Source of the DNA: RH-AL1 sp965277355
Lineage (GTDB): Bacteria; Pseudomonadota; Alphaproteobacteria; Rhizobiales; Beijerinckiaceae
Reading direction: 5' to 3'
Length of the DNA: 64,000 nucleotides
Assembly: GCA_965277355.1 (NCBI GenBank)
Contig: CBDICN010000002.1
Span: 992,001-1,056,000, forward strand
This document shows positions 15,989 to 25,706 of the stretch, one piece after another (positions within the stretch are counted from its first letter, which is position 1; the number at the start of each line of letters is the position of its first letter). Both the position numbers and the translations under genes were made by a program. The notes below the pieces were generated by a model that was given only the letters and a program-made list of their open reading frames with translations, made no database searches and was not told the DNA's origin.

Positions 15989-18900
15989 ATGGATTTGACG
16001 CTGCCTTCCACGGACATAGCCATCGTCGGCCGGGCGTGCCGGCTTCCCGGCGCTCCTTCCGTGTCCGAACTGTGGGCTCTGCTCGCCGCCGGCGAATGCG
16101 CGATCACGCAGATACCGAAGGATCGCTGGTCGATGGAGCGGCTGATCCATCCGCGCGGTTCGGAGCGGGGGCGGACCTACACCTGGGCCGCCGGCGCCCT
16201 CGACGACATCTGGGGCTTCGACCCGGCCGCGTTCGGCCTTTCGCCGCGCGAGGCCGAGCAGATGGACCCGCAGCAGCGCCTGTTGCTGGAGGTCGCCTGG
16301 GAAGCGATCGAGGAAGCCGGCATTCGCCCGACCAAGCTCGCCGGCAGCGAGACCGGCGTTTTCGTGGGCGCCGCCGCGCTCGATCACGCCAACCTCCGCA
16401 TCCTCGATATCGCCGCCGCCGACGCTTACATGATGACCGGCAATACGCTGTCGATCATCTCGAACCGACTGTCCTACATCTTCGACCTTCACGGTCCGAG
16501 CTTCACGGTCGACACGGCCTGCTCGTCCGCGCTCGTCGCGCTGAACGAGGCGGTGGTGAGCCTGCGCAGCGGCCGCATCGATACGGCGCTCGTCGGCGGC
16601 GTCAACGTGCTGGTGACGCCGCACAGCTTCATCGGCTTCTCGCAGGCCTCGATGCTGTCGCGCCGCGGGCTGTGCCAGGCCTTTTCCTCGCATGCCGACG
16701 GCTACGTCCGCTCGGAAGGCGCCGTCGTGCTGGTGCTGAAGACGCGGGCGGCCGCCGAGCGGGACGGCGACCACGTCCACGCCTACATCACCGGGTCCGA
16801 CGTCAATTCGGACGGCCGCACCAACGGTATTTCCCTGCCCTCGAAGGTGTTCCAGGCGCGGCTCCTCGAGAAGCTCTATCTCGAGCAGAACCTCGATCTC
16901 GAGGCACTGGCCTTCATCGAGGCGCACGGCACCGGCACGCCGGTCGGCGATCCGATCGAGGCGATGGCGATCGGCGAGACGCTCGGTCAGCGCCGTTCGA
17001 AGCCGCTGCTGATCGGCTCGGTCAAGACCAACATCGGGCATATGGAGGCAGCCTCCGGTCTGGGCGGCGTCCTCAAGGCGATGCTGGCGCTCGAGAACGA
17101 CGAGCTGCCACCTTCGCTGCACAGCGAAGACCTGAACCCCCACATCGATTTCGACGCCCTCAATCTGAAGGTCGCGCGCGAGTGCACGCCGTTGCCGCGG
17201 ACGAAAGGCAAGCGGCGGCTCGCCGGCGTCAATTCCTTCGGCTTCGGCGGCACCAACGCCCATGTCGTCCTCGCCGACGCGCCGAAGGTTCCCAATCCCG
17301 CGATCAAGACGCCGCCGTCCTTCCTGGTGCTGTCCGCGCACAGCCGCGGCGCGCTTGGCGCCCTCGTCGCCGACTACGCCGCGCGGCTCGATCAGGCCGA
17401 CGACAGCGAGGCGGCAGCCATCTTCTCGGCGACCGCCCACCGCCGCGATCGGTTGCCGCACCGCGTCGTGGTGCCTCTGGCAGGCCGCGCCCAGACGGTC
17501 GCCACGCTCGACCGCCTCGGCGGCGAAGACGTGGACGCGATCGGCGCCGCCCGCTCCACCGCGATCGAGCGGGACGCTCCCGTCGCCTTCGTCTTCTCCG
17601 GCAACGGCAGCCAGTTCGTCGGCATGGGACTGGCGGCCTACAAGCGCAATCGGGTGTTCCGCGAGCAGCTCGACAAGATCTCCGAGGACTTCGCCGCCAT
17701 GGCCGGCTGGTCGATCGTCGACACGCTGCATGCCGACGATCTCCTCACCAAGCTCGAGCTGACGCAGATCGCTCAGCCCCTTCTCTACGCGATCCAATCC
17801 GCCGCCTCCCGCGCGCTGCGCGCGAGCGGCCTCGAACCGTCGTTCGTGCTCGGTCACAGCGTCGGCGAGGTGGCCGCAGCGGAAGCGGCCGGCATCCTCG
17901 ACAACGTCAACGCGCTCAAGACGATCTTCTCGAGAAGCCTCCACCAGGAGCTGACCTACGGTCAGGGCGGGATGGCGGTGGTGATCGGCTCGCGCGAGAC
18001 CACCGAGGCCATTCTCGAACACCTGCCGAGTCTCGAGATCGCCGCCTACAACTCGCCGCGAGCCTTCACCGTGTCCGGCCGCAAGAGCGAGATCGAGCAG
18101 CTCTCCGAGCTTGCGCGCCGCCATAAGGCGCGCGTCCGCGTGCTCGACCTCGAATATCCGTTCCACAGCGCGCTGATGGCACCCGTCGAGCGCCCGCTGC
18201 TGCGTAGCCTCGCCGACCTGAAGCATGGCGACGGCACGGTCCCCTTCCTGTCGACCGTCAGCGGGGCGGACGCTTCTGGCCGGGAGCTCGACGCGCATTA
18301 CTGGTGGCGCAACGTCCGCGAGCCGGTTCGCTTCTCGGACGCGGTGATGGCGGCGGCCAAGGGGGGCGCCAGAATCTTCGTCGAGATCGGGCCCGCGGCG
18401 ACCCTGATGTCGCATGTCAACGATATCGTCGACGAGCGAACGGCCACCATCGCCACGCTGTCGGCGATGGACAAGCGCGACAAGGGCAATGATCCGATCG
18501 CCAATGCCGTCGCTCTCGCGATCGCACGCGGCGCCAGGATCGACGAGGCCAAGGCGTTCGGCTCGCCGCCGCCGGCCGGCACCAAGGTCGCGCTGCCGCA
18601 CTACCCCTGGCAGCGCAAGACCTATCGCCTCGCCGAGACATCGGAATCGCCGGCGCTGATCCGTTCGTCCGCCTGGCATCCGCTCATCGGAGCCCGGTTC
18701 GGAACCGACGGCTTCGAATGGCGATCGAACCTCGACACGACGCTCTATCCCTCTTTGGCCGACCATTGCGTCGATGGCCGCGCCATCCTGCCGGGCGCCG
18801 CATTCGCCGAGATGGCGCTCGCCGTGGCGCGCGACTGGCTCGGGACCGACCAGGCGACCATCGCCGACCTCGAGATCACGAGTCCCATGCAGCTGACGCC

Positions 18901-21900
18901 GGACCAGGCGCGCGAGGTCGTGTGCCGGCTCTCGCCGATCGTCAGCCATCTCGAGATCGTCAGTCGCCCGCGGCTCGGGCAGACGCCGTGGCAGGTGCAC
19001 GCAACGGCCAAGATCGTGCACGACTCGAACGTCGGCATCCTGCCCGAGGCGGTCGATCATGCGCCGCTGTCGCCATCCCACCCGGTGACCGGTGCCGAGA
19101 TCTACGCGATGGCCGATCGTGCCGGCCTCCAATACGGACCGACGTTCCGCAAGCTTGCGACCGCGGCCGCCGTCCGGCCGGACCGGATCGTGCTCGACCT
19201 CACCAAGGAGGATGCCGATCCGGCCTACGGCGTCGATCCTGCGCGCATGGATTCCTGCTTCCACGCGCTGGTGCTGATCTTCTCCAGCCTGCGTGACGCG
19301 GTGCACGGCACCGCCTACATCCCCGTGCGTTTCGGCGAGATCATGCTCCGCAAGCCGGGCGTGACCTTCACCAAGGCGCGCATCGACGTGCTGCGCCGCG
19401 ACGAGCGCATCATCATCGCCAATTTCCTGCTGACGGACGATGCCGGCGAGATCGTCGTCTTCATGCGGGAGGCGCGGTTCCAGGCGATCCGCACGTCACG
19501 CTCGGCCGATTCGATCCGGCAGATGGTCTACCAGAGCTCCATTCTGGCGAGCGAGCCGACCGCGGCGCGGAACGACAAGCCGGTGTCGCTCGCCGCCTTC
19601 CGACGCGGCATCAGTGCCGTCGCCGCGCCGGAGATGGCGGACGATTTCGTCTTGCTCGAAGGCTGGGCTACCGCCGTAGCCCTGCGCACCGCGCGCGACC
19701 TCGCCACCGCCAACTTCATCGACGTCGAGGCGCTTGTCGCCACCGGTCGGCTTCCGGCCAAGGCCAGGCCCTGGCTTGAGGACATGCTGGTCTCGCTCGA
19801 TCGCTCGGGCCTCTGCCACAAGGATCGGCTCGGGCGCCATATCGATCCCAAGGTCGAGCTGCCCGATCCCGACTCCATCCTGCGCACGATCGCCGCCGAA
19901 CATCAAAACCTGTCGGCCGAGATGCTGCTCGCGGCAAGCGCCATGACCGCCGTCCAAGCGATCGTCGCCGGGGACGGGGCCAACGTCCGCAAACCGCTGT
20001 CGGTCAAGGCCATCGACGGTCTCGAGCTCGGCTCTAGCCAGGTGCATCAGGCGGCGGTCACCCTCAACCAACTGATGCGCGCCTCCGCGCATGTTTGGCC
20101 GAAAGACCGAGCCTTGCGCATCCTGCAGGTCGGCTTCGGGCCGCTCACCAATTTGACGATCGCGCTGGCCGACGAGAAGCAGGCCCGCCTCACCATCTTC
20201 GATCCCGACAGGCGCCGCCTCGAGCGCGCCCGGATGACCTTCGCCGATCGCGGCGATATCGTCTTCATCGACAAGGCCGAGGATCTGCCGGTCGCGAGCT
20301 TCGACTTCGTCGTCGCGGCCAACACCTTGTACCGCCACCGGAGGGTCACCGGCTTCTGGGCGGCCCTTCGCCGAGCGATGGCGCGTGGGGCGATCTTCGC
20401 CGCCGTCGAGCCCTCGCCGTCATTCTTCCGCGATCTCATCCTCGGGCTCGACGCGAGGCTTGCAGACGGCGAGACGAGTTTCGACGGCCAGTCGGTCACC
20501 GAAGCCGACTGGCTCGAGGCGATGCAGGCGGTCGGCCTCGTCGACCCCGAGGTTGCGTCGGTCGGGACGGCGGGTGGCTCGGCCCTGCTGCTGACGGCGC
20601 ATGTCGATGCCGAGCGCCGCAGTTGGACCGGCGAAGGCACCGCGATCATCGTCGGCGACGGCGACGCGCGCGGGACGCAGACGACATCGGCATTCGCGAC
20701 CTTGATGGCCTCGTCCGGCGTTCACGTTTCGATCGTGCTCGACAGCGAACTCGATGCCGACCAGCTCGCCGAGACGCCGGCGCTCATCGTCCTCTTCTCG
20801 CGCGAAGCGGAGAGCCAGGTCTCTCCGGTGAAGAGCCTCGTCGAGCAGTGCATGCGGCTCAAACGACTGGTCGACTGCCTCGGGCAGCGGTCAACGAAGC
20901 TGTGGCTGGTCGCCTCGGGCGCGATCAGCCCGCATGGCGAGCGCGATGGCGACGTAGCCTCCGGTCTTTGGGGCTTCACGCGGACGCTCGCCAACGAGAT
21001 GCCGACGCTCGACATTCGCCGCGTCGACGTCGCCGAAGAGATACGCCCGGACGTACTGGCCGATCGACTGCGCGATCTCGTCCTGTCCAACACGGATGAG
21101 ACGGAGATCCTGCTGCGGCCCGGAGTCACCAAGGTCTTGCGCTTCGAGACTGGGTCCAACCATGATCGCGCCAAAGGCGGCCGCGCGGAGGCCGCCCGCC
21201 TCGTGCGCGGCGAGGGCTCCGGCATCGACCGCATCCACTGGGACGCCATTCCGCGATCGGCGCCGGGCGCTGCCGAGGTCGAGATCGCCGTCGAAGCGAT
21301 CGGACTGAATTTCCGCGACGTAATGTTCGGGCTCGGGCTCCTGCCGGAGGAGATCCTCGAACACGGCTTCGCCGGCCCGACGCTCGGCCTCGAATGCGCG
21401 GGGCGCATCGAGCGCGTCGGCAGCTCCGTGAAGACGATGAAGGTCGGCGACCGCGTGATGGCGTTCGCCAAGAACGCCTTCTCGACGCATGTCACGACGC
21501 CCGCCGCGGTTGTGGCGCCGGTTCCCAACGATCTCCCCTTCGAGGCCGCCGCGACGATACCGGTCGCCTTCCTGACCGCCTATCACGCGCTCATGATCTG
21601 CGCTCGGCTGAAGCCGGAGGAATGGGTGCTGATCCACGGCGGTGCCGGCGGTGTCGGCCTCGCCGCCATCCAGATCGCACGGTGGCGCGGGGCACGCATC
21701 ATCGCGACAGCCGGCTCCGCCGAACGTCGCTCGCTGCTCGCCTCTCTCGGCGCGGAGCATGTCTTCGACAGCCGCACCGGCGCCTTCGTCGAGGACGTCC
21801 GCCGGGTCACCGGCGCCGGGGTCGCCGTCGTCCTCAACAGCTTGTCGGGCGAGGCGATGGAACGCTCGATCGGCGTGCTGCGCCCGTTCGGCCGCTTCGT

Positions 21901-23437
21901 CGAACTCGGCAAGCGCGACTACGTCGCCAACACCCACGTCGGGCTGCGGCCGTTCCGTCGCAATCTCTCCTACTTCGGAGTCGATCTCGATCAACTGCTC
22001 ATCGACGAGCCGGCGACGAGCAAGCTGCTGATGCGCTCGGTTATGCGCCTGTTCGCCAGCGGCGACCTCGTCCCGCTGCCCTATCGCGCCTTCGATGCGA
22101 GCGAGACGGTCGAGGCGTTCCGGTTGATGCAGCAGTCCGGCCACATCGGCAAGCTCGTGGTGCGCCCCCCTGATCTCGCCGAGATCGCAACCCGCCAGCG
22201 CCGCAGCTTCACGGTCGCGGCCGACAAGGTGCATCTCATCACCGGTGGTTTCGGCGGCTTCGGCTTGGAGACGGCGCGCTGGCTCGCCGCCAAGGGTGCG
22301 CGCAACATCATGCTCGTCGGCCGCAGCGGTGCCGCGAGTCCCGCCGCGCGCGAGGCGCTGGCATCGCTGGCGGCGCAAGGCGTCCGCGTCCGGGCGGAGG
22401 CGCTCGACATCGCCGACAAGGCGGCGGTCAATCGGCTGTTCTGCCGCTTCGGCAAGGAGCTCCCGATGCTCGGCGGCGTCATCCATGCGGCGATGGTGCT
22501 CGAGGACGGCATGATCGCGAACCTCACCGCCGAGAAGCTCGAGCGCGTGCTACGCCCGAAGATCGCCGGCGCCGACAACCTCGACCAGCTCACCCGGGAC
22601 ATCCGGCTCGACTATTTCGTTCTGTTCTCGTCCGCGACGACGATGATCGGCAATCCCGGGCAGGCCGCTTATGTTGCCGCCAACGCCTACCTCGAAGGGC
22701 TTGCCAGGCGCCGGCGCCGCGACGGGCTCCCCGCGCTCGCGCTCGCCTGGGGCGCCATCGAGGATGTCGGCGTGCTCGCCCGCTCGGACGCGACGCGCGA
22801 GGCACTTGCCAGCCGCGTCGGCATCAAGGGCATGCTGGCGCAGGACGCGCTGCTGCTGATGGGCGAGGTGTTGGCGATGCCCTCCTCGAACCCGGACGAT
22901 GCCGTGGTCGCGATCGCGCCGATCAACTGGACGGCGGCGCGCCAGCATCTCGCCATCCTCAAGGCACCCGCCTACGGCAGGCTCGCGAGCCAGGACGTCG
23001 CCGCGGCGAGCGAGAAGGACAAGATCGACATCGCCAAGCTCGTCGCCTCGACGTCCCCGGACGAGGCGCGCAAGACCATCAGCGGCTTCATCGTGGAGGA
23101 GATCGCGCGCGTTCTCCGCCTCCCGCGCGAGGACGTGGCCCGCACAACCCCGCTCGCCGAGATCGGTCTCGATTCCTTGATGGCGGTCGAACTCGCGCTC
23201 GGGCTCGAGGAGCGCTTCACGCTGAAAGCGCCGCTCTCCACGACGGCGAGCAGCTTCTCCGTCAACGAGCTTGCCGATCACGTCATCGGACTTGCCACCG
23301 GCTCGCTCTCCGAGGACGAGGCGGTCGCCCGCACGATGGCCGAGCGCCACCTCGGCAGCGCGGCACTAGCCGACCTCGGCGAAACCGCCGAACTCGTCAA
23401 GGCCAAAAGCCAGACGATGAAAGGCATTCTGCAGTAG
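15989..23437 (+). CDS. Reducing type I polyketide/fatty acid synthase (RkpA-like)
   Basis: 2482 aa, single-module iterative-type synthase. Domain order: KS (about 8-430; C178 in DTACSSA, H313 in HGTGT, H351 in NIGH), AT (about 530-830; S624 in GHSVGE), DH (about 895-1180; H926 in HCVDGRAILPG, D1088), a methyltransferase-like region (about 1370-1530, degenerate glycine motif), ER (about 1745-2065; GGAGGVGLA near 1884), KR (about 2080-2265; GGFGGFG and Y2228), ACP (S2396 in GLDSL). There is no thioesterase. All reductive sites are present, predicting a saturated chain. Size and layout match RkpA of Sinorhizobium capsule synthesis. ATG 15989 follows GGAAGA. Confidence 0.92.
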   Translation: MDLTLPSTDIAIVGRACRLPGAPSVSELWALLAAGECAITQIPKDRWSMERLIHPRGSERGRTYTWAAGALDDIWGFDPAAFGLSPREAEQMDPQQRLLLEVAWEAIEEAGIRPTKLAGSETGVFVGAAALDHANLRILDIAAADAYMMTGNTLSIISNRLSYIFDLHGPSFTVDTACSSALVALNEAVVSLRSGRIDTALVGGVNVLVTPHSFIGFSQASMLSRRGLCQAFSSHADGYVRSEGAVVLVLKTRAAAERDGDHVHAYITGSDVNSDGRTNGISLPSKVFQARLLEKLYLEQNLDLEALAFIEAHGTGTPVGDPIEAMAIGETLGQRRSKPLLIGSVKTNIGHMEAASGLGGVLKAMLALENDELPPSLHSEDLNPHIDFDALNLKVARECTPLPRTKGKRRLAGVNSFGFGGTNAHVVLADAPKVPNPAIKTPPSFLVLSAHSRGALGALVADYAARLDQADDSEAAAIFSATAHRRDRLPHRVVVPLAGRAQTVATLDRLGGEDVDAIGAARSTAIERDAPVAFVFSGNGSQFVGMGLAAYKRNRVFREQLDKISEDFAAMAGWSIVDTLHADDLLTKLELTQIAQPLLYAIQSAASRALRASGLEPSFVLGHSVGEVAAAEAAGILDNVNALKTIFSRSLHQELTYGQGGMAVVIGSRETTEAILEHLPSLEIAAYNSPRAFTVSGRKSEIEQLSELARRHKARVRVLDLEYPFHSALMAPVERPLLRSLADLKHGDGTVPFLSTVSGADASGRELDAHYWWRNVREPVRFSDAVMAAAKGGARIFVEIGPAATLMSHVNDIVDERTATIATLSAMDKRDKGNDPIANAVALAIARGARIDEAKAFGSPPPAGTKVALPHYPWQRKTYRLAETSESPALIRSSAWHPLIGARFGTDGFEWRSNLDTTLYPSLADHCVDGRAILPGAAFAEMALAVARDWLGTDQATIADLEITSPMQLTPDQAREVVCRLSPIVSHLEIVSRPRLGQTPWQVHATAKIVHDSNVGILPEAVDHAPLSPSHPVTGAEIYAMADRAGLQYGPTFRKLATAAAVRPDRIVLDLTKEDADPAYGVDPARMDSCFHALVLIFSSLRDAVHGTAYIPVRFGEIMLRKPGVTFTKARIDVLRRDERIIIANFLLTDDAGEIVVFMREARFQAIRTSRSADSIRQMVYQSSILASEPTAARNDKPVSLAAFRRGISAVAAPEMADDFVLLEGWATAVALRTARDLATANFIDVEALVATGRLPAKARPWLEDMLVSLDRSGLCHKDRLGRHIDPKVELPDPDSILRTIAAEHQNLSAEMLLAASAMTAVQAIVAGDGANVRKPLSVKAIDGLELGSSQVHQAAVTLNQLMRASAHVWPKDRALRILQVGFGPLTNLTIALADEKQARLTIFDPDRRRLERARMTFADRGDIVFIDKAEDLPVASFDFVVAANTLYRHRRVTGFWAALRRAMARGAIFAAVEPSPSFFRDLILGLDARLADGETSFDGQSVTEADWLEAMQAVGLVDPEVASVGTAGGSALLLTAHVDAERRSWTGEGTAIIVGDGDARGTQTTSAFATLMASSGVHVSIVLDSELDADQLAETPALIVLFSREAESQVSPVKSLVEQCMRLKRLVDCLGQRSTKLWLVASGAISPHGERDGDVASGLWGFTRTLANEMPTLDIRRVDVAEEIRPDVLADRLRDLVLSNTDETEILLRPGVTKVLRFETGSNHDRAKGGRAEAARLVRGEGSGIDRIHWDAIPRSAPGAAEVEIAVEAIGLNFRDVMFGLGLLPEEILEHGFAGPTLGLECAGRIERVGSSVKTMKVGDRVMAFAKNAFSTHVTTPAAVVAPVPNDLPFEAAATIPVAFLTAYHALMICARLKPEEWVLIHGGAGGVGLAAIQIARWRGARIIATAGSAERRSLLASLGAEHVFDSRTGAFVEDVRRVTGAGVAVVLNSLSGEAMERSIGVLRPFGRFVELGKRDYVANTHVGLRPFRRNLSYFGVDLDQLLIDEPATSKLLMRSVMRLFASGDLVPLPYRAFDASETVEAFRLMQQSGHIGKLVVRPPDLAEIATRQRRSFTVAADKVHLITGGFGGFGLETARWLAAKGARNIMLVGRSGAASPAAREALASLAAQGVRVRAEALDIADKAAVNRLFCRFGKELPMLGGVIHAAMVLEDGMIANLTAEKLERVLRPKIAGADNLDQLTRDIRLDYFVLFSSATTMIGNPGQAAYVAANAYLEGLARRRRRDGLPALALAWGAIEDVGVLARSDATREALASRVGIKGMLAQDALLLMGEVLAMPSSNPDDAVVAIAPINWTAARQHLAILKAPAYGRLASQDVAAASEKDKIDIAKLVASTSPDEARKTISGFIVEEIARVLRLPREDVARTTPLAEIGLDSLMAVELALGLEERFTLKAPLSTTASSFSVNELADHVIGLATGSLSEDEAVARTMAERHLGSAALADLGETAELVKAKSQTMKGILQ

Positions 23438-23477
23438 CTCGCCGGCTTAGTCTCCAATCGGCCTCGCTTGCTGGAGC

Positions 23478-23732
23478 CTACCCCGCCCCACCGTCGACTT
23501 CCTTGCCGGCCTTGTGAGCGTGGCTCGGGAGCGCGCCGGCGCCCGGCGTCAGGTCCTCGTTCACGAGGTGGCCCGCGGCGTGGGCGCCTGCCGCCGGCGG
23601 CGGCGCCGCATCCAAAGGTTCGATCTTCGCCCGGCCAACCGCATTGGGACCGGCCGATCCCGCATCCCTCTTGTCGCTCGTTCGCTCGCGGTACGGGCCC
23701 GTGCCACTCACACATTTCTCGACCGTGCTCAT
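23478..23732 (-). CDS. Small hypothetical protein
   Basis: 84 aa, hydrophilic, Ala/Gly/Pro-rich, with one Cys near the N-terminus; no membrane helix, no recognised family. Support is the good ribosome-binding site (GGGAGCA) before ATG 23732 and placement just downstream of the KAS III gene on the same strand. It is convergent with the synthase gene, 40 bases away. It could be a chance frame. Confidence 0.45.
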   Translation of the reverse strand: MSTVEKCVSGTGPYRERTSDKRDAGSAGPNAVGRAKIEPLDAAPPPAAGAHAAGHLVNEDLTPGAGALPSHAHKAGKEVDGGAG

Positions 23733-23811
23733 GCCCTGCTCCCTTGTACGGCCACAAGGCAGAACTCTAGCAAGCCGGCATGTCAAAATACAGTGCGCCG
23801 ACAGGAAGACC

Positions 23812-24792
23812 CTACCAGCGCATCAAGCCGCTGCCCCAAGCCATGCCGGAGCCAATCGCCATCATGGCGATGAGATCGCCCTCCTTCAGGCGACCGGCGC
23901 GATGCGCCTCGTCGAGCGACAGCGGCAGCGATGCGCTGGACGTGTTGCCGTAGCGATCGATGTTGACCCAGCAGCGTTCGATCGGGATCCCGACCCGCGC
24001 GAGCACGGATTCGACGATCCGCAGGTTGGCCTGGTGCGACACCACGTGGTCGACATCGCCGGGGCGCACGCCGTTGGCGGCGAAAGCCTCCATCAAGGCT
24101 TCCGGCAGAACGCGAACGGCGAACTTATATACGTCGCGACCCGCCATGGAGATTTTGTGCAACTTCTGATCGAGCACGGTCTGCGAGGCCGGATGCCGGC
24201 TGCCGCCGCCGGGAATGGTCAGCAGGTCGGCCGCCTCGCCGTCACTGTGAAGATGCGCGGAAAGCAGTCCGCGACGGTCGTCGTCGGACGGCCCGACCAC
24301 AAGGGCCCCGGCGGCGTCCCCAAACAGCACGCAACTGCTCCGGTCGGTCCAGTCGACCAGGCGCGTCAGCAGTTCCGCGCCGATCACGAGGACGCGGCGC
24401 GAGTCCCCGCTTCGGACGAACTTGTCGGCGATAGTGAGAGCGTATAGCGAGCCTGCGCAGGCTGCCGACAGGTCGAAAGCGAAGGCCCGACGGGCGCCGA
24501 GCTTGGCTTGGACTCGGACGGCGCACGACGGCATCGGCATGTCGGGCGAGATCGTCGCGACGATGATGGCGTCAAGCTCATGGGGCTCGCACCGTGCGGA
24601 CTCGAGCGCCCGAGTGGCCGCTGCAACTGCCATGTCGGACGTCGCCTCGTGGTCGGCGGCAATCCGCCGCTCTCGGATCCCGGTTCGTTGCACGATCCAA
24701 TCGTTCGACGTCGCCACCATCGTTTCGAGATCGGCGTTAGTGAGAATGCGCGCCGGGGCGTAGCTGCCAGTCCCGAGTATGCGCATCCTCAT
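23812..24792 (-). CDS. Beta-ketoacyl-ACP synthase III (FabH-like paralogue)
   Basis: 326 aa thiolase-fold condensing enzyme. Catalytic triad visible: C112 in DLSAACAGS, His in SHQANLRI, Asn in NTSSASLP, plus the family's GTGSYAPARILTN opening and the glycine-rich C-terminus. KAS III condenses acetyl-CoA or another acyl-CoA with malonyl-ACP. The housekeeping fabH normally lies next to plsX and himA in this group; here the neighbour is a type I synthase, so a dedicated priming or tailoring role is more likely. Inferred from context only. Confidence 0.9.
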   Translation of the reverse strand: MRMRILGTGSYAPARILTNADLETMVATSNDWIVQRTGIRERRIAADHEATSDMAVAAATRALESARCEPHELDAIIVATISPDMPMPSCAVRVQAKLGARRAFAFDLSAACAGSLYALTIADKFVRSGDSRRVLVIGAELLTRLVDWTDRSSCVLFGDAAGALVVGPSDDDRRGLLSAHLHSDGEAADLLTIPGGGSRHPASQTVLDQKLHKISMAGRDVYKFAVRVLPEALMEAFAANGVRPGDVDHVVSHQANLRIVESVLARVGIPIERCWVNIDRYGNTSSASLPLSLDEAHRAGRLKEGDLIAMMAIGSGMAWGSGLMRW

Positions 24793-24890
24793 CGAGCGGG
24801 TCCAGTTTGGTTGTAGCCGAACGGTCGAGCCTTTCGATTATGGTATTTTCCTCGCGGTGGCTACCTTGGCCGCGGCAGAGCCCGCGCGAG

Positions 24891-25172
24891 TCAGCGCACG
24901 CCAGCCACAGGGCGCCGAACAGGCCGCGCCAGCGACTCGCTCGGAAACAGCTCGTAAGACGTCTGCAGCATCTCGATCGTGCTGCGGGCCGCGCGCAAAA
25001 CGTTGTTGGCAACCCTCGGACGCACCGCCGCGAGCGTCCAATTCGTTCCGCCCTCGATCGACTCGCGTGGCTGGATCAAGATCTCATTGACGTGCTCGAA
25101 TCCTTCACAACTCTTTAGCGATCGAAGGCAAATGCCCTGCAGCTGCGGACACGAACAGACCTCACGGGCCAT
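24891..25172 (-). CDS. Small conserved-looking hypothetical protein
   Basis: 93 aa with three Cys in the first 22 residues and a helical C-terminal half (NWTLAAVRPRVANNVLRAARSTIEMLQTSYEL). The segment resembles short uncharacterised rhizobial proteins, but I cannot name a family. AGGAGAAG five bases before ATG 25172 is a near-ideal ribosome-binding site, which supports expression. Free-standing on the minus strand. Confidence 0.6.
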   Translation of the reverse strand: MAREVCSCPQLQGICLRSLKSCEGFEHVNEILIQPRESIEGGTNWTLAAVRPRVANNVLRAARSTIEMLQTSYELFPSESLARPVRRPVAGVR

Positions 25173-25223
25173 ACATACTTCTCCTGATTTTAAGCCAGCA
25201 TGAAACGCGCGGGATCTCTGCCG

Positions 25224-25580
25224 TCAGCGTGTGGTCGCCCAGCCGACGAGATAACCAATCGAAATGGCCAGCAAAAGGGCTTCCAACGGCTGCTTCTTGA
25301 CCTGTTCGACAACCTGGGCACTGCCGGTCTCGTACGCCTTCCGGCCTTGCGTCATGGCCTCAGATGCCGACCCCGGCATGGCATCGGCCATGTCGTGCAG
25401 CTTGGATCGTGCCTGCCCGTAGAGATCCGACGCGGAATCCGTCGCCTGTTCGGCCATCGAGTTGACCTGCTCCCCCGCTTTCGACGCGTAACCGCTTGCC
25501 GTGCCCTTGGCTGTCGCCGCAGTCTCCCGAGCATGATCGCCAGCATCGGCGACTGACTTTTTGACTTCGTCAGAACTCAT
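25224..25580 (-). CDS. DUF883/ElaB-YqjD-like stress protein with C-terminal membrane anchor
   Basis: 118 aa. A long amphipathic Ala/Thr/Ser/Glu-rich helix region (residues 1-95) is followed by a terminal membrane segment (QPLEALLLAISIGYLVGWATTR), the arrangement of ElaB/YqjD/YgaM proteins that bind ribosomes and the inner membrane in stationary phase. Function in this group is not established. Single gene. Confidence 0.8.
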   Translation of the reverse strand: MSSDEVKKSVADAGDHARETAATAKGTASGYASKAGEQVNSMAEQATDSASDLYGQARSKLHDMADAMPGSASEAMTQGRKAYETGSAQVVEQVKKQPLEALLLAISIGYLVGWATTR

Positions 25581-25706
25581 TGATTTGTCTCGCTTCAGGC
25601 CGACCGGCTCGGGGTCGCGGAATAACGCGAAGCGAAAACTTCTGTTCCCCGCTGAAAGGTAGCCCTATGCCTCCATGCGTCGAATATGGGCAATGGAATT
25701 TGCTAG

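Noticed and set aside
15545..19306. 1253-codon open frame antisense to the oxoamine synthase and PKS
   Set aside because: Composition is Arg/Gly/Asp/His/Glu-rich without motifs, the usual GC-driven shadow of a strong coding frame; the opposite strand carries clear active sites throughout.
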